The notes: generated from the letters alone by a model not told the origin. A stretch of DNA of 64,000 nt from Agreia bicolorata (GCF_000938265.1 NZ_JYFC01000007.1:161085-225084), one strand, 5' to 3'; shown: positions 18,204 to 29,094, counted from the first letter of the stretch. Numbers and translations are program-made.

Positions 18204-18566
18204 ATGTCCAGTACCGGTGAAACGTCCTCGATCTTCTCGCGCATCGTGGCGCGAGAGATTCCTGCCACGATCGTTGCAGAGACCGACACGGTCATCGCGT
18301 TCGAAGACATCGCTCCGAAGGCGCCCGTGCACGTTCTCGTCGTGCCCAAGACAGAGAAGTACCGCAACGTCGTCGAGCTCGCTGCGGGCGATCCTGAGCT
18401 GCTCGCCGAGATCGTCGCACTCGCGTCCCGCATCGCTGAGGAACGCGCGGGCGGCGAGTTCAGGCTCGTGTTCAACACCGGTGAGGCCGCAGGGCAGACG
18501 GTGTTCCACGTGCATGCGCACGTTCTCGCCGGAAGCCTTGGAGAGGATTCCCTTGCCGACGGCTGA
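18204..18566 (+). CDS. HIT family nucleotide-binding protein
   Basis: Small histidine-triad hydrolase/transferase of the HINT type, acting on nucleotide phosphoramidates. The 120-residue length is standard. The signatures FEDIAPKAPVHVLVVPK and the catalytic HVHAHV triad (102-107) are present. It probably heads the unit that includes phoH, which begins inside its last codons. Confidence 0.92.
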   Translation: MSSTGETSSIFSRIVAREIPATIVAETDTVIAFEDIAPKAPVHVLVVPKTEKYRNVVELAAGDPELLAEIVALASRIAEERAGGEFRLVFNTGEAAGQTVFHVHAHVLAGSLGEDSLADG

Positions 18567-19593
18567 GGGTGCGGCGCAGGGTGAAGCGCGAATTCACATT
18601 GACGGCATCGCCATGGTGCGCCTGCTCGGGCCGCAGGATCGACTTCTCACGACGATCGAGAAGCAGTATCCGGGCGTCGATGTGCACGTCAGGGGCAACG
18701 AGGTCACCCTCACAGGAGACGACGCCGAGGTCGACGCGGCCAGGCGGCTCGTCGAAGAACTTCTTCTTATGATCAAGAACGGACAGGATTTGACCTCCAC
18801 AGAAGTCACCTCGAGTGCTGCGATCCTCGACGCAGACAAGACGGCCAGTCCGATCGACCTGCTCGGGCAGGCGATTCTCTCGACCAGGGGCAAGAGCATC
18901 CGGCCGAAGACAGCCGGGCAGAAAGCCTATGTCGACGCGATCGACGAGAACACCATCGTGTTCGGCATCGGGCCAGCCGGAACGGGCAAGACCTATCTGG
19001 CGATGGCCAAGGCCGTCCAGGCGTTGCAGCGCAAAGAGGTCAACCGCATCATCCTCACGCGCCCTGCGGTCGAAGCAGGAGAGCGTCTCGGCTACCTTCC
19101 GGGCACCCTCACCGACAAGATCGATCCGTACCTTCGCCCCCTTTACGACGCGCTCAACGAGATGCTCGACCCCGAGGTCGTTCCGAAGCTTCTGGCGGCG
19201 GGCACGATCGAGGTGGCTCCTCTCGCCTATATGCGCGGTCGCACCCTCAACGACTCGTTCATCGTGCTCGACGAGGCGCAGAACACCACGCCCGAGCAGA
19301 TGAAGATGTTCCTCACCCGTCTGGGCTTCGGCTCGCGCATGGTGATTACGGGCGACATCACACAGGTCGATCTGCCCATGGGCACGAGCGGCCTGCAGTT
19401 GGTGACGCGAGTGCTCGGCGACATCGACGACATCCACTTCGCGACGATGACGAGCGCCGACGTGGTGCGGCACACGCTTGTGGGTCAGATCGTCGATGCC
19501 TACACGAAGTACGACCAGATTCAGATGGCCAAGAAGGCCGGCGATACGATCGGCGCCTCCGAGCGAGACCAAAGGTACAAGAAGACGCGATGA
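18553..19593 (+). CDS. phoH: PhoH family ATPase
   Basis: PhoH-like P-loop ATPase, probably linked to RNA metabolism given the adjacent ybeY. The 346-residue product has the Walker A motif GPAGTGKT (140-147) and the Walker B region [17 protein letters not shown]; an N-terminal KH-like region (MVRLLGPQD to [20 protein letters not shown]) precedes them. The start is inferred as TTG at 18553 because GGAGAGG lies just upstream and the following residues reach the conserved region; it overlaps the HIT gene by 14 bases. Its stop overlaps ybeY by four bases. Confidence 0.92.
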   Translation: MPTAEGAAQGEARIHIDGIAMVRLLGPQDRLLTTIEKQYPGVDVHVRGNEVTLTGDDAEVDAARRLVEELLLMIKNGQDLTSTEVTSSAAILDADKTASPIDLLGQAILSTRGKSIRPKTAGQKAYVDAIDENTIVFGIGPAGTGKTYLAMAKAVQALQRKEVNRIILTRPAVEAGERLGYLPGTLTDKIDPYLRPLYDALNEMLDPEVVPKLLAAGTIEVAPLAYMRGRTLNDSFIVLDEAQNTTPEQMKMFLTRLGFGSRMVITGDITQVDLPMGTSGLQLVTRVLGDIDDIHFATMTSADVVRHTLVGQIVDAYTKYDQIQMAKKAGDTIGASERDQRYKKTR

Positions 19594-20057
19594 GCATCGA
19601 GATCAACAACGAGTCCGCGATTCCGGTCGACGAAACCGCCATTCTGCGGCTCGCGACCTATGCGCTCGATCAGCTCCATGTGCATCCGGATGCCGAGCTG
19701 GCCATCGTCTTGGTCGACGAGGCAGCCATGGAGCAGCTCCACGTGCAGTGGATGGACGAGCCCGGGCCGACCGACGTTCTGAGCTTTCCCATGGACGAAT
19801 TGCGCCCCGGCACCGAAGATGCACCGACCCCTCCTGGCCTGCTCGGCGACATCGTGCTGTGTCCGCAGGTGGCCGAGGTTCAGGCCGTCGGCGCGGGTCA
19901 CACAACTCTCGAGGAGTTGCAGCTGCTGACGGCCCATGGCGTTCTTCACCTTCTCGGGTTCGACCACGCTGAACCCGACGAGGAGAAAGAGATGTTCGGT
20001 CTGCAGCGCGACATCCTCACCGGCTTTGCAGCCACCGAGCGTCGCCGCCGTACATGA
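19590..20057 (+). CDS. ybeY: Endoribonuclease YbeY
   Basis: Metal-dependent endoribonuclease in 16S rRNA 3' maturation and ribosome quality control. The 155-residue product carries the zinc motif [11 protein letters not shown] (H116, H120, H126) and the DVLSFPMDE segment. It is coupled by ATGA overlaps to phoH upstream and the CBS-domain gene downstream, the conserved phoH-ybeY-corC-era order. Confidence 0.96.
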   Translation: MSIEINNESAIPVDETAILRLATYALDQLHVHPDAELAIVLVDEAAMEQLHVQWMDEPGPTDVLSFPMDELRPGTEDAPTPPGLLGDIVLCPQVAEVQAVGAGHTTLEELQLLTAHGVLHLLGFDHAEPDEEKEMFGLQRDILTGFAATERRRRT

Positions 20058-21343
20058 TCACCGCACTCTTCCTGGTCGCCGCATTCCTGCTCGTGGCGCT
20101 GGGCGGGCTGTTCGCAGCGACGGATGCGGCCCTCGTCGTGCTCTCGCGGGCCGACATCGCCGAGCTCGCCGAGAAATATCGGGCGAAGAGATCGCTGCGC
20201 GCGATCGCATCAGACCCGAGCCCCCATATGAACGCGGTGAACTTCGCTCGCGTCGTCTCGGAAACGACCGCAGCGGTTCTCGTGACGATTGTTCTGTCGG
20301 TGTGGATCGACGGACCATGGCTTGTTCTGCTGTTCGCGGCGCTGATCATGACGACCGTGTCATTCGTTCTCGTCGGGTCGAGCCCGCGCAGCGTGGGTCG
20401 GGCACATCCGGAGGCCGTGATCGGTCTGACGGCGTTCCTGGTTCACGCAATCCGAGTGGTGCTCGGCCCTGTGGCCGGGGCGCTCGTCGCGTTCGGCAAC
20501 AGAGTGACGCCAGGGCGTCCGCGATCTGCGGCCTTCACATCGGAGCAGCAGCTTCTGAGCATGGTCGACGAGGCGACGGAGCTCGACGTTCTCGAAGAAG
20601 AAGACCGCGAACTCATTCACTCCATCATCGACTTCTCTGACACCGTCGTGCGCGAGGTCATGATTCCGCGCACCGACATGGTGACAGTTGACGACACGGC
20701 CACGGTCGGCCAGGGCATGGGACTGTTCCTCAGCACGGGAGTGTCGCGCATGCCGGTGGTGGCAGACGACGTCGACGAGATCGTCGGCATCCTGTATCTG
20801 CGCGACGTCGCGCGACTCAGCTACGAGAAGCCGGCGGCCATCGACAAGCAGACCGTGCGGAAGCTCGCCCGTCCTGCCCTCTTTGTTCCCGAGTCGAAGA
20901 AAGTTGACGACACGCTACGGCAGATGCAGCTCGACTCCAATCACCTGGCCATGGTTGTGGATGAGTACGGTGGAATCGCCGGCCTCGTGACCCTCGAAGA
21001 CCTGATCGAGGAGTTGGTCGGAGACATCTCCGATGAATACGACCGAGAAACGGTGGAGGTGGAGAACGTGTCGGATGGCGTCTATCGAGTCAGCGCACGG
21101 CTTCCCGTCGACGAGCTCGGCGAACTCTTCGATCTTGAACTCGATGACGACGACGTCGACTCCGTTGGCGGTCTCCTGTCGAAAGAGCTCGGTCGCCTGC
21201 CATCGAGCGGGTCCCAGGTCACGACGTCTGGCCTCGTACTCACGGCCGAACGCACTGAGGGCCGCCGCAAGAGAATCAGCACCGTTCTGGTGCAACGAGA
21301 CACGTCGGCGACGCCGGCCGTCTCAGAGAAAGGATCCGAGTGA
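20054..21343 (+). CDS. CNNM/CorC family transporter-like protein
   Basis: A 429-residue membrane protein with an N-terminal DUF21/CNNM domain (hydrophobic segments near residues 1-25, 70-105 and 120-150), a CBS pair ([14 protein letters not shown] onward, then [25 protein letters not shown]) and a C-terminal CorC/HlyC-type domain ending RRKRISTV. The family is usually labelled hemolysin-like and is implicated in Mg2+/Co2+ handling; the substrate here is not established. Start and stop overlap ybeY and era. Confidence 0.93.
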   Translation: MITALFLVAAFLLVALGGLFAATDAALVVLSRADIAELAEKYRAKRSLRAIASDPSPHMNAVNFARVVSETTAAVLVTIVLSVWIDGPWLVLLFAALIMTTVSFVLVGSSPRSVGRAHPEAVIGLTAFLVHAIRVVLGPVAGALVAFGNRVTPGRPRSAAFTSEQQLLSMVDEATELDVLEEEDRELIHSIIDFSDTVVREVMIPRTDMVTVDDTATVGQGMGLFLSTGVSRMPVVADDVDEIVGILYLRDVARLSYEKPAAIDKQTVRKLARPALFVPESKKVDDTLRQMQLDSNHLAMVVDEYGGIAGLVTLEDLIEELVGDISDEYDRETVEVENVSDGVYRVSARLPVDELGELFDLELDDDDVDSVGGLLSKELGRLPSSGSQVTTSGLVLTAERTEGRRKRISTVLVQRDTSATPAVSEKGSE

Positions 21344-22254
21344 CCGACTCCGGCACCCAAGAACCGAACGACTTCCGAGCGGGATTCGTCTCGTTCGTCG
21401 GGCGTCCCAATGTCGGGAAATCGACTCTGACGAACGCTCTCGTGGGCGAGAAGGTGGCGATCACCTCCTCGAAGCCTCAGACGACCAGGCGAGCGATCCG
21501 CGGCATCGTGCACCGCAAAGACGGGCAGTTAATCCTCGTCGACACTCCGGGCATGCACCGGCCGCGCACCCTTCTGGGTGAGCGTCTCAATGCGATCGTT
21601 CAGACCACCCTCGGCGACGTCGATGTGATCGGTTTCTGTATTCCGGCGAATGAGAAGCTCGGCCCGGGCGACCGTTTCATCAACGAGCAACTCGAGAGCT
21701 TCCCCAAGGCGAAGAAAGTCGCGATCGTCACGAAGATCGACGCGGCGTCGCGGCCGGCGGTCGCCGAACAGCTCCTTGCCGTGTCTGAACTGCGCGACTG
21801 GGCGGCGGTGGTTCCGGTGTCTGCCCAGAGCAGCATCCAGCTCGACATTCTGTCGGCCGAGCTCATTCGTCTTCTTCCCGTCTCTCCGCAGCTGTACCCG
21901 ACCGAGCAGACCACCGACGAAGGACTCGAGGCGCGTATCTCGGAGTTCATTCGCGAGGCCGCGCTCGAGGGCGTGCATGACGAGCTGCCCCATTCACTCG
22001 CCGTGACCATCGATGACATCATCGAGCGTGACGATCGTGAACTCGTCGAGATCTATGCGAACGTGTTCGTCGAGCGCGACAGTCAGAAGGCCATCATCAT
22101 CGGAAAAGGCGGGTCGAGGCTGGGCGCCGTCGGTGCTACGGCTCGTGAGCAGATCGAGCCCCTCATCGGCAAGCAGGTGTTCCTCAGCCTGCGAGTAAAG
22201 GTGGCGAAAGACTGGCAGCGCGATCCGAAGCAGCTCGGTCGGCTGGGATTCTGA
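21340..22254 (+). CDS. era: GTPase Era
   Basis: Ribosome-assembly GTPase that binds the 3' end of 16S rRNA. The 304-residue product has G1 GRPNVGKST (21-29), DTPGMHRPRT, the TKID motif and a C-terminal KH domain with IIGKGGSRLGAVGATAREQIE-type sequence. It starts at a GTG overlapping the upstream stop and closes the phoH-ybeY-corC-era run. Confidence 0.97.
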   Translation: MTDSGTQEPNDFRAGFVSFVGRPNVGKSTLTNALVGEKVAITSSKPQTTRRAIRGIVHRKDGQLILVDTPGMHRPRTLLGERLNAIVQTTLGDVDVIGFCIPANEKLGPGDRFINEQLESFPKAKKVAIVTKIDAASRPAVAEQLLAVSELRDWAAVVPVSAQSSIQLDILSAELIRLLPVSPQLYPTEQTTDEGLEARISEFIREAALEGVHDELPHSLAVTIDDIIERDDRELVEIYANVFVERDSQKAIIIGKGGSRLGAVGATAREQIEPLIGKQVFLSLRVKVAKDWQRDPKQLGRLGF

Positions 22255-22289
22255 GCCAACCGTGTCAGTTTTCCGGCTGGTGCGACCGG

Positions 22290-22295
22290 TAACCT
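22290..22295 (+). promoter_or_regulatory. -10 element TAACCT, leaderless dapA
   Basis: TAACCT ends seven bases before the dapA GTG, so transcription would start at or next to the start codon. The -35 is weak. Confidence 0.5.
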
Positions 22296-22302
22296 GTAAC
22301 CC

Positions 22303-23280
22303 GTGATCACGAAAGAGAATCCGTTCGGCCAGGTACTCGTGGCCCTCGTCACCCCGTTCACAGCTGACGGCGAGGTCGACTGGCCCAGCGTAGAGAAGCA
22401 CATCGACAACGTCATCAACCACGGAGCCGATGGCATCGTTGTTTCGGGAACGACGGGGGAGACCTCGACGCTGACCGATGCAGAGAAGCTGCAGCTCGTG
22501 CAGGTCGCCAAGTCGGTTTCAGCCGGGCGCGCGAAGGTGCTGACCGGAGGCGGATCGAATGAGACGGCTCACGCCATGCAGCTCGCCCGCCAGAGCGAGA
22601 AGGCGGGGGCCGACGGCAACCTCGTCGTCACCCCGTACTACAACAAGCCGACGCAGGCCGGTCTGCTTACGCACTTCCGCATGATCGCCGATTCGACCGA
22701 TCTGCCCGTCATTCTCTACGACATCCCAGGACGCACGGGTGTGCCCATCAAATACGAGACGATTCTCCGTCTGGCCAAGCACCCCAACATCCTTGCCATC
22801 AAAGACGCCAAGGGCGATTTCAGCGAGGTCAGCCGGGTCATCAACCAGACCGACCTCATGTACTTCTCGGGCGACGACGCCAACGTTCTGCCGCATCTGT
22901 CCATCGGCGCGACCGGGCTCATCGGGGTCACGAACAACATCGCCTCGGGTCCGTACCGCACGATGGTGGATGCCGTCAACGCGGGAGATCTCGCCACGGC
23001 CACGGCGGCGCACAAGTCGCTCGAGCCTCTTGTTCGCGCGGTCATGACCCACGTTCCCGGCACCGTCGCCGCCAAGTACATTCTTCACGGCCTCGGCCGT
23101 ATCGGCAGCCCTCGAGTTCGGTTGCCACTCGTTGGCCCCGAAGAGTGGGAAGCCGCGCAGATCGAGAACGAGATCGACCTGGTCAAGGGAATCCCCTCGA
23201 TCGACTTCACTAACTTCCGCCCCGACCGCAACGCCGCCGCCGGTGGCGCTCTGCCGAAGGTCGCGGGGACGACACGCTAG
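22303..23280 (+). CDS. dapA: 4-hydroxy-tetrahydrodipicolinate synthase
   Basis: Condenses pyruvate with aspartate semialdehyde in the diaminopimelate/lysine pathway. The 325-residue product has SGTTGE, the catalytic Y139 in LYDIPGRTG and the Schiff-base K167 in AIKDAKGD. The start is GTG 22303, close behind a -10 hexamer. It precedes rnj, a common actinobacterial neighbour. dapF lies 12 kb away in this window. Confidence 0.96.
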   Translation: MITKENPFGQVLVALVTPFTADGEVDWPSVEKHIDNVINHGADGIVVSGTTGETSTLTDAEKLQLVQVAKSVSAGRAKVLTGGGSNETAHAMQLARQSEKAGADGNLVVTPYYNKPTQAGLLTHFRMIADSTDLPVILYDIPGRTGVPIKYETILRLAKHPNILAIKDAKGDFSEVSRVINQTDLMYFSGDDANVLPHLSIGATGLIGVTNNIASGPYRTMVDAVNAGDLATATAAHKSLEPLVRAVMTHVPGTVAAKYILHGLGRIGSPRVRLPLVGPEEWEAAQIENEIDLVKGIPSIDFTNFRPDRNAAAGGALPKVAGTTR

Positions 23281-23296
23281 CCCGTCACCACGGGCT
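23279..23296 (+). other. Short hairpin between dapA and rnj
   Basis: AGCCCGT (23279-23285) and ACGGGCT (23290-23296) form a perfect 7-bp stem with a four-base loop over the dapA stop codon. No T-tract follows, so it is more likely an mRNA 3'-end or processing structure than a terminator. Confidence 0.4.
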
Positions 23297-23320
23297 GGAA
23301 TTCACCAGCTAGGAGGGCAC

Positions 23321-24997
23321 ATGCCCATTACCGCATACGAACCACGAGCCCTCGCCAAAGACACCCTCCGGGTCATCCCCGTCGGTGGACTCGGCGAGAT
23401 CGGCCGCAACATGACCGTCTTCGAGATCAACGGCAAGCTGCTGATCGTCGATTGCGGCGTGCTCTTCCCCGAAGAGCACCAGCCAGGGGTCGACCTGATC
23501 CTGCCCGACTTCTCGATTGTGCGCGATCGCCTCGATGACGTTCTCGGAATCGTCTTGACGCACGGGCACGAAGACCACATCGGCGCCGTTCCTTACCTGC
23601 TGCGCCTGAAGCGCGACATTCCCCTCATCGGTTCGGGCCTCACGCTCGCGCTCATCGAGGCCAAGCTCAAAGAGCACCGCATCAAGCCCTACACCCTCAC
23701 TGTGGCCGAGGGGCAGACCGAACAGTTCGGGCCGTTCGAGCTCGAGTTCGTCGCCGTCAACCACTCCATTCCCGACGCGCTTGCCGTCGCGATCAAGACC
23801 GTTGCGGGCAACGTGCTGCACACGGGTGACTTCAAGATGGATCAGCTTCCCCTCGACAATCGCCTCACCGATCTTCGTGCATTCGCGCGTCTCGGCGAAG
23901 AGGGAATCGACCTCTTCCTGGTCGACTCGACGAACGCCGATGTTCCCGGCTTCACCGCCCTCGAGCGTTCGATCGGTCCGGTGCTCGACGATGTCATCCG
24001 CCGTGCGCCGCGCCGGGTCGTCGTCGCCAGCTTCTCCAGCCACGTGCACCGCGTGCAGCAGGTTCTGGATGCCGCGCACAACAATGGTCGCCGGGTCGCC
24101 CTCCTGGGCCGCTCGATGGTGCGCAACATGCAGATCGCCGCAGAGCTCGGATACCTCAAGGTTCCCGAGAACGTGCTCATCGACTTCAAGAAGGCGGGCG
24201 ACATTCCCGACGACAAGATCGTCTACATGTCCACCGGTTCTCAGGGAGAGCCGATGGCTGTGCTCAGCCGTATGGCCAACGGGGAGCACCAGGTGGAGAT
24301 CGGCGAGAACGACACCGTCATCCTCGCGTCAAGCCTTATTCCAGGCAACGAGAACGCGGTCTACCGCATCATCAACGGCCTCATGAAGCTCGGTGCCAAC
24401 GTCGTGCACAAGGGCAACGCCAAGGTGCACGTCTCCGGACACGCCGCCGCCGGTGAGCTTCTCTACTGTTACAACATCCTCAAACCGAAGAACGTTCTGC
24501 CCGTGCACGGCGAGCAGCGCCACCTCGTGGCGAACGCCAAACTCGCTCAGCAGACCGGCATCCCAGAAGAGAACACGATCATCGCCGAAGACGGTACGGT
24601 CATCGACCTGAAAGACGGTGTCGCCTCGGTCGTCGGCCAGTACGACCTCGGATTCGTCTACGTCGACGGATCCAGCGTCGGTGAGATCACGGATGCCGAC
24701 CTCAAGGATCGTCGCATCCTCGGCGAGGAGGGCTTCATCTCGATCATTGTTGTGATCGAAGCCCAGACCGGTCGCGTCGTCGTAGGACCCGAGATCCACG
24801 CCAAGGGCTTCGCCGAAGACGAATCGGTCTTCGACGATGTGAAGCCGAAGATCGTCGCTGCCCTGGCCGAGGCATCCAAGAACGGGATGCACGACCAGCA
24901 CGCCATGCAGCAGGTCGTGCGCCGCACTGTCGGGCGCTGGGTCAACACGTCCTACCGTCGTCGACCGATGATCGTTCCGCTCGTCATCGAGGCATAG
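23321..24997 (+). CDS. rnj: Ribonuclease J
   Basis: Metallo-beta-lactamase/beta-CASP ribonuclease for mRNA decay and rRNA processing. The 558-residue product begins with the nuclease core (VGGLGEIGRNMTVFE), has HGHEDH at 81-86 and the beta-CASP region (VASFSSHVHRVQQVLDAA, PVHGEQRHL). The start is the ATG at 23321, with a perfect AGGAGG nine bases upstream; in-frame sequence before it is the dapA end in another frame. A terminator follows. Confidence 0.96.
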   Translation: MPITAYEPRALAKDTLRVIPVGGLGEIGRNMTVFEINGKLLIVDCGVLFPEEHQPGVDLILPDFSIVRDRLDDVLGIVLTHGHEDHIGAVPYLLRLKRDIPLIGSGLTLALIEAKLKEHRIKPYTLTVAEGQTEQFGPFELEFVAVNHSIPDALAVAIKTVAGNVLHTGDFKMDQLPLDNRLTDLRAFARLGEEGIDLFLVDSTNADVPGFTALERSIGPVLDDVIRRAPRRVVVASFSSHVHRVQQVLDAAHNNGRRVALLGRSMVRNMQIAAELGYLKVPENVLIDFKKAGDIPDDKIVYMSTGSQGEPMAVLSRMANGEHQVEIGENDTVILASSLIPGNENAVYRIINGLMKLGANVVHKGNAKVHVSGHAAAGELLYCYNILKPKNVLPVHGEQRHLVANAKLAQQTGIPEENTIIAEDGTVIDLKDGVASVVGQYDLGFVYVDGSSVGEITDADLKDRRILGEEGFISIIVVIEAQTGRVVVGPEIHAKGFAEDESVFDDVKPKIVAALAEASKNGMHDQHAMQQVVRRTVGRWVNTSYRRRPMIVPLVIEA

Positions 24998-25010
24998 CCA
25001 CTGAGATCAG

Positions 25011-25035
25011 AGGGCCGGCGACTGTCGCCGGCCCT
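25011..25035 (+). terminator. Terminator after rnj
   Basis: AGGGCCGGCGA (25011-25021) and TCGCCGGCCCT (25025-25035) form an 11-bp perfect stem with a three-base loop, 13 bases after the rnj stop. The T-tract is short (TCGTCGT). Confidence 0.75.
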
Positions 25036-25123
25036 TCGTCGTAGTCGGCGAGACGACCTGGCACGAGGACGCCGGAATTCAGACACCCGGCCCGCGCAAC
25101 CGGCGATCGTCGGTGCTCCCGGG

Positions 25124-25129
25124 TAGCGT
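25124..25129 (+). promoter_or_regulatory. -10 element TAGCGT, leaderless ftsK
   Basis: TAGCGT ends six bases before the ftsK ATG, again implying a leaderless transcript. No good -35 is seen. Confidence 0.5.
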
Positions 25130-25135
25130 GAGCGC

Positions 25136-27997
25136 ATGGCTACGAGTACCAAGTCGACCTCTCGCGCACGCGGAGCGTCCTCAGGTCGTTCGGGTGCGTC
25201 CACAGGCGCCCGGAAGACACCCACGCGTGCGGCCGCGACCCAGAAGACCGTGCGGCTGAACCCCGCCGCGAAAGAAGATCGGGGTCCAGGCGTCGGCAGC
25301 CGCGCGTGGCTCGCGATGGCTCACGTCGTCGGCGGTGCCTTCAGAGCGTTCTCGCCAGCCGATTTCGACAAGGCCGAGCGACGCGACGGCGTGCCGTTCC
25401 TGCTCGTTCTTATGGCCATCGCCGGTGCGGTCGTCGAGTGGTTCCTCGTCTCGAATGCCGTCGCCGTCACGATCGAAGCGTGGACTTTCGGCCTTCTCTT
25501 CGGACGGGTGGCATACGCCCTTCCCGTCGTTCTGCTCCTTCTGGCAGCGTGGCTTTTCCGGCATCCGAGTTCGGTGCACAACAACGGTCGCATCGGCATC
25601 GGGCTCGGCCTCATGCTCATCACGGTGTCGTCGTTGTGCCACATATACGGGGGTCAGCCGAATCCCTCGGGAGGCCAGCTCGCAACGGGCGGCGGCATCC
25701 TCGGTTGGGTGCTCGCCGCGCCGTTGGTCGCACTCATCACGCCGATCGGTGCCACCGTTGTGGTCTCGGCCCTACTGCTGCTGAGCGTCTTCATCCTCAC
25801 CAAGACACCACCCAACCGCATCGGATCGCGCCTTCGCGAGCTCTATGCCTACCTGTTCGGTGCCGCATTCCCCGACGAGGCCGAGCACCGCGAGGCGAAG
25901 AAGGCCGCCAAGGCCGAGAAAGCGGCGAAAGCGGCCGAGGCCGACGTGCTGACGACCGAACAGATCGATCTCGCTGCCCGGGAGGTCAGCTCGGAGGGTC
26001 TGCCGTGGTGGCGGCGCAACTCGTCCCAGCGTGAAGAAGACCCCGAGTTCGACGCTCCTGCCATGGCGCCGCGCGTCGAAGACCGCACCCCTGCCTCCGA
26101 CGAACCGTTCGCCAACGCCGCGAGCGTGGCAGATCCCGACGACGACGCTGCGGCGCAGGCGGGCCTTCTCAACGACATGAAGGCAGCCGAGCGCGCGGTC
26201 CGGCGCTTCACCGGCGAGATCAGACCGGGCGCTGCCCCGCAGACCAGCCTCCTCGACGACGCGGCCACAGAGTCTTCCTCGGCGTACCCGCCGCCGCCCG
26301 TGCGTGTCGTTCAGCCGGAGCTGGAACTCGACGACGAATCCGTTGGCTCCGGCATGGAGATCGATGCCCCTGCCGCCGACTACAGACTTCCTGCCGCAGC
26401 CAGTCTCAAGGTGGGCGGTCCGTCGCTCGCGCGTTCAGCCGCGAACGACGAGATCGTCGCCTCGATCACCGAGGTGCTGAAGCAGTTCTCGGTCGACGCG
26501 ACCGTCACCGGGTTCTCGCGCGGCCCCACTGTCACCCGGTACGAGATCGAACTGGGCCCGGGCGTCAAGGTCGAACGCGTGACGGCGCTGTCGAAGAACC
26601 TGTCGTACGCGGTTGCAAGCAACGAGGTGCGCATCCTGTCGCCCATCCCGGGCAAGAGCGCCATCGGCGTCGAAATTCCGAACACCGACCGCGAGATCGT
26701 GTCTCTAGGAGATGTGCTGCGTTCGTCGAAGGCGGCATCTGACAACCACCCCATGACCATCGGCGTCGGAAAGGACGTCGAAGGAAAGTTCGTCATGGCG
26801 AACCTGGCCAAGATGCCCCACCTCCTCGTCGCAGGCTCGACCGGTTCGGGAAAATCGAGCTTCGTGAACTCGATGGTCACGTCGATTCTGATGCGCGCGA
26901 AGCCCAGCGAGGTGCGCATGGTTCTCATCGACCCGAAGCGCGTCGAGCTCACCGCCTATCAGGGCGTGCCCCACCTCATCACACCCATCATCACGAACCC
27001 CAAGAAGGCGGCCGAAGCGCTGGCCTGGGTCGTCAAAGAGATGGACATGAGGTATGACGACCTCGAGAGCTTCGGATTTCGGCATATCGATGATTTCAAC
27101 AAGGCCGTCGTCAACAACGAGATCATCCTTCCGGTGGGAAGCCATCGGCAGCTGAAGCCCTACCCCTACCTGCTCATCGTCGTCGATGAGCTGGCCGACC
27201 TCATGATGGTGGCGCCACGCGATGTCGAAGACTCCATCGTGCGAATCACTCAGTTGGCCCGTGCTTCGGGCATCCATCTTGTTCTCGCCACGCAGCGTCC
27301 GAGCGTCGACGTCGTTACCGGCCTGATCAAGGCGAATGTGCCCAGCAGGTTGGCGTTCGCCGTGACGAGCGTCACCGATTCCCGGGTCATCCTCGACCAG
27401 CCGGGTGCCGACAAGCTGATCGGCCAGGGCGACGGCCTCTTCCTGCCCATGGGCTCCTCGAAGGCCATCCGAGTGCAGGGGGCGTGGGTGAGCGAGGCCG
27501 AGATCGCGACGGTCGTGCAGCACGTCACTCATCAGGCCCGACCGGAGTATCGGGACGACGTGGCGGTCGAGGCGGTCAAGAAGAACATCGACGCAGATAT
27601 CGGCGACGATCTCGAGATTCTCCTCGCCGCGGCAGAGCTCGTGGTCAACACGCAGTTCGGATCGACGTCGATGCTGCAGCGCAAACTCAAGGTCGGATTC
27701 GCGAAGGCCGGGCGCCTTATGGATCTGATGGAGTCGCGTGACATCGTCGGACCGTCCGAAGGATCGAAAGCTCGCGATGTGCTCGTCACTGCGGAACAGC
27801 TTCCCGAGGTGCTCGCCATGCTTCGAGGTGCGCCCACCTCCGCGGCCTCGGCAGCATCAGCGCCACCCGCGCCCATGAATCAAGAGGTTGCCAGCGACCC
27901 ATATGCCGATGACCCGGTGGCTCGAGGTCTCGAGCGGTACCCTGAAGAAGAGGGCGATTCAGATGAAGATGCCTGGGGCCTGACCGGCAGAGAGTAG
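25136..27997 (+). CDS. ftsK: DNA translocase FtsK/SpoIIIE
   Basis: Septum-anchored DNA pump for chromosome segregation. The 953-residue product has a basic, disordered N-terminus, four hydrophobic segments between about residues 85 and 225, an acidic/Ala-rich linker, and the motor domain with Walker A GSTGSGKS (567-574) and VDELADLMM. The C-terminal gamma winged helix ([22 protein letters not shown]) reads polar sequences. It is followed by pgsA six bases later. Confidence 0.97.
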   Translation: MATSTKSTSRARGASSGRSGASTGARKTPTRAAATQKTVRLNPAAKEDRGPGVGSRAWLAMAHVVGGAFRAFSPADFDKAERRDGVPFLLVLMAIAGAVVEWFLVSNAVAVTIEAWTFGLLFGRVAYALPVVLLLLAAWLFRHPSSVHNNGRIGIGLGLMLITVSSLCHIYGGQPNPSGGQLATGGGILGWVLAAPLVALITPIGATVVVSALLLLSVFILTKTPPNRIGSRLRELYAYLFGAAFPDEAEHREAKKAAKAEKAAKAAEADVLTTEQIDLAAREVSSEGLPWWRRNSSQREEDPEFDAPAMAPRVEDRTPASDEPFANAASVADPDDDAAAQAGLLNDMKAAERAVRRFTGEIRPGAAPQTSLLDDAATESSSAYPPPPVRVVQPELELDDESVGSGMEIDAPAADYRLPAAASLKVGGPSLARSAANDEIVASITEVLKQFSVDATVTGFSRGPTVTRYEIELGPGVKVERVTALSKNLSYAVASNEVRILSPIPGKSAIGVEIPNTDREIVSLGDVLRSSKAASDNHPMTIGVGKDVEGKFVMANLAKMPHLLVAGSTGSGKSSFVNSMVTSILMRAKPSEVRMVLIDPKRVELTAYQGVPHLITPIITNPKKAAEALAWVVKEMDMRYDDLESFGFRHIDDFNKAVVNNEIILPVGSHRQLKPYPYLLIVVDELADLMMVAPRDVEDSIVRITQLARASGIHLVLATQRPSVDVVTGLIKANVPSRLAFAVTSVTDSRVILDQPGADKLIGQGDGLFLPMGSSKAIRVQGAWVSEAEIATVVQHVTHQARPEYRDDVAVEAVKKNIDADIGDDLEILLAAAELVVNTQFGSTSMLQRKLKVGFAKAGRLMDLMESRDIVGPSEGSKARDVLVTAEQLPEVLAMLRGAPTSAASAASAPPAPMNQEVASDPYADDPVARGLERYPEEEGDSDEDAWGLTGRE

Positions 27998-28003
27998 AGC
28001 ACC

Positions 28004-28594
28004 GTGACCGAAGCCGCCGCGCGCGTCAGCAACTGGAACCTTCCGAACATCATCACCGTCGTGCGCATCCTGCTGGCGCCGTTGTTCTTCTGGATGCTCC
28101 TGGCCGACGACGGTGCGGACACTCCGCTCCGCTACGCAGCAGCGGCGCTGTTCATCGTGGCGATCGCCACGGACGGCATCGACGGCCACATCGCACGTTC
28201 ACGAAATCAGGTCACCGACCTCGGCAAGCTGCTCGATCCCATTGCCGACAAGGTGCTCACGGGTGCCGCGCTCGTTGGGCTGTCCATTTTGACGGAACTG
28301 CCCTGGTGGGTCACGGCGATCATCCTGGTGAGGGAGGTCGGAATCACCGTGTTCCGCTTCGCCGTACTGAGCGACCGTGTGATTCCGGCGTCCCGAGGGG
28401 GAAAGCTCAAGACGCTCGCCCAGTCCATCGCGATCTCGCTCGCCCTCGTTCCCTTCCCCGCGCTTGTGGGCAGCTGGTTCGACTGGGTCAACATTGTGAC
28501 GATGTCCATTGCTTTCATCCTCACCGTCATCACGGGAATCGACTACCTCGTGCAGGCGCGGCGTCTCAGCCGAGCGGGTAAGACGACAGCATGA
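28004..28594 (+). CDS. pgsA: CDP-diacylglycerol-glycerol-3-phosphate phosphatidyltransferase
   Basis: Integral membrane enzyme of phosphatidylglycerol synthesis. The 196-residue product has the CDP-alcohol phosphotransferase motif DGIDGHIAR followed by GKLLDPIADK, and five to six hydrophobic segments. It starts at a GTG six bases after ftsK and its stop overlaps the cinA domain gene (ATGA). Actinobacteria have several paralogues, so the exact substrate is inferred from context. Confidence 0.88.
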   Translation: MTEAAARVSNWNLPNIITVVRILLAPLFFWMLLADDGADTPLRYAAAALFIVAIATDGIDGHIARSRNQVTDLGKLLDPIADKVLTGAALVGLSILTELPWWVTAIILVREVGITVFRFAVLSDRVIPASRGGKLKTLAQSIAISLALVPFPALVGSWFDWVNIVTMSIAFILTVITGIDYLVQARRLSRAGKTTA

Positions 28595-29094
28595 CCCGGG
28601 CGGTCGCGGCCGATGAGACTCGTGCGCTGATCGAGGAGATGACCCGACTCGGGCTCACCGTCGCCGTCGCAGAGTCCTTGACGGGTGGCCTTCTCGTGGC
28701 TGAGCTCATCCGCATTCCGGGTGCGTCTCAGGTGGTGCGTGGGGGAGTGGTGGCGTACGCGACGGACCTCAAGAGCTCACTGCTCGGAGTCGACTCGGCG
28801 ATTCTTTCCGAGAGGGGCCCCGTCGATCCCGAGGTCGCTATTCAGATGGCACAGGGCGCACGGCGTCGCCTGGGCAAAGAGCCGGATGCCGCCAGCTGGG
28901 GTGTTTCCACAACGGGCGTGGCCGGCCCGGGCCCGCAAGATGGGCACGCTGCGGGGACGGTCTTCGTCGGCTTCGCGACCGACAATGGTGCGTTCTCACG
29001 AAGGCTCCAGCTGCAGGGTGGCCGTGACACCGTGCGACAGCAGACGGTGGCGGCGGCCATCCAATTGATGCTCGAGACCCTGCAGCAGCACTGA
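28591..29094 (+). CDS. cinA: CinA C-terminal domain, NMN amidohydrolase (PncC-type)
   Basis: A 167-residue stand-alone CinA C-terminal domain; members deamidate nicotinamide mononucleotide. Hallmarks are VAVAESLTGGLLVAELIRIPGAS, GGVVAYATDLKSSLLGV and STTGVAGPGPQDG. The N-terminal MoaB-like CinA domain is absent, as is usual for this lineage. It overlaps pgsA by four bases and precedes the ClgR-like regulator, a conserved actinobacterial order. Confidence 0.93.
   Translation: MTRAVAADETRALIEEMTRLGLTVAVAESLTGGLLVAELIRIPGASQVVRGGVVAYATDLKSSLLGVDSAILSERGPVDPEVAIQMAQGARRRLGKEPDAASWGVSTTGVAGPGPQDGHAAGTVFVGFATDNGAFSRRLQLQGGRDTVRQQTVAAAIQLMLETLQQH

Noticed and set aside
17710..18552. Upstream extension of the phoH frame
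   Set aside because: The frame is open back to 17710 but the translated sequence is Arg/Pro-rich noise overlapping rsmE and the HIT gene.
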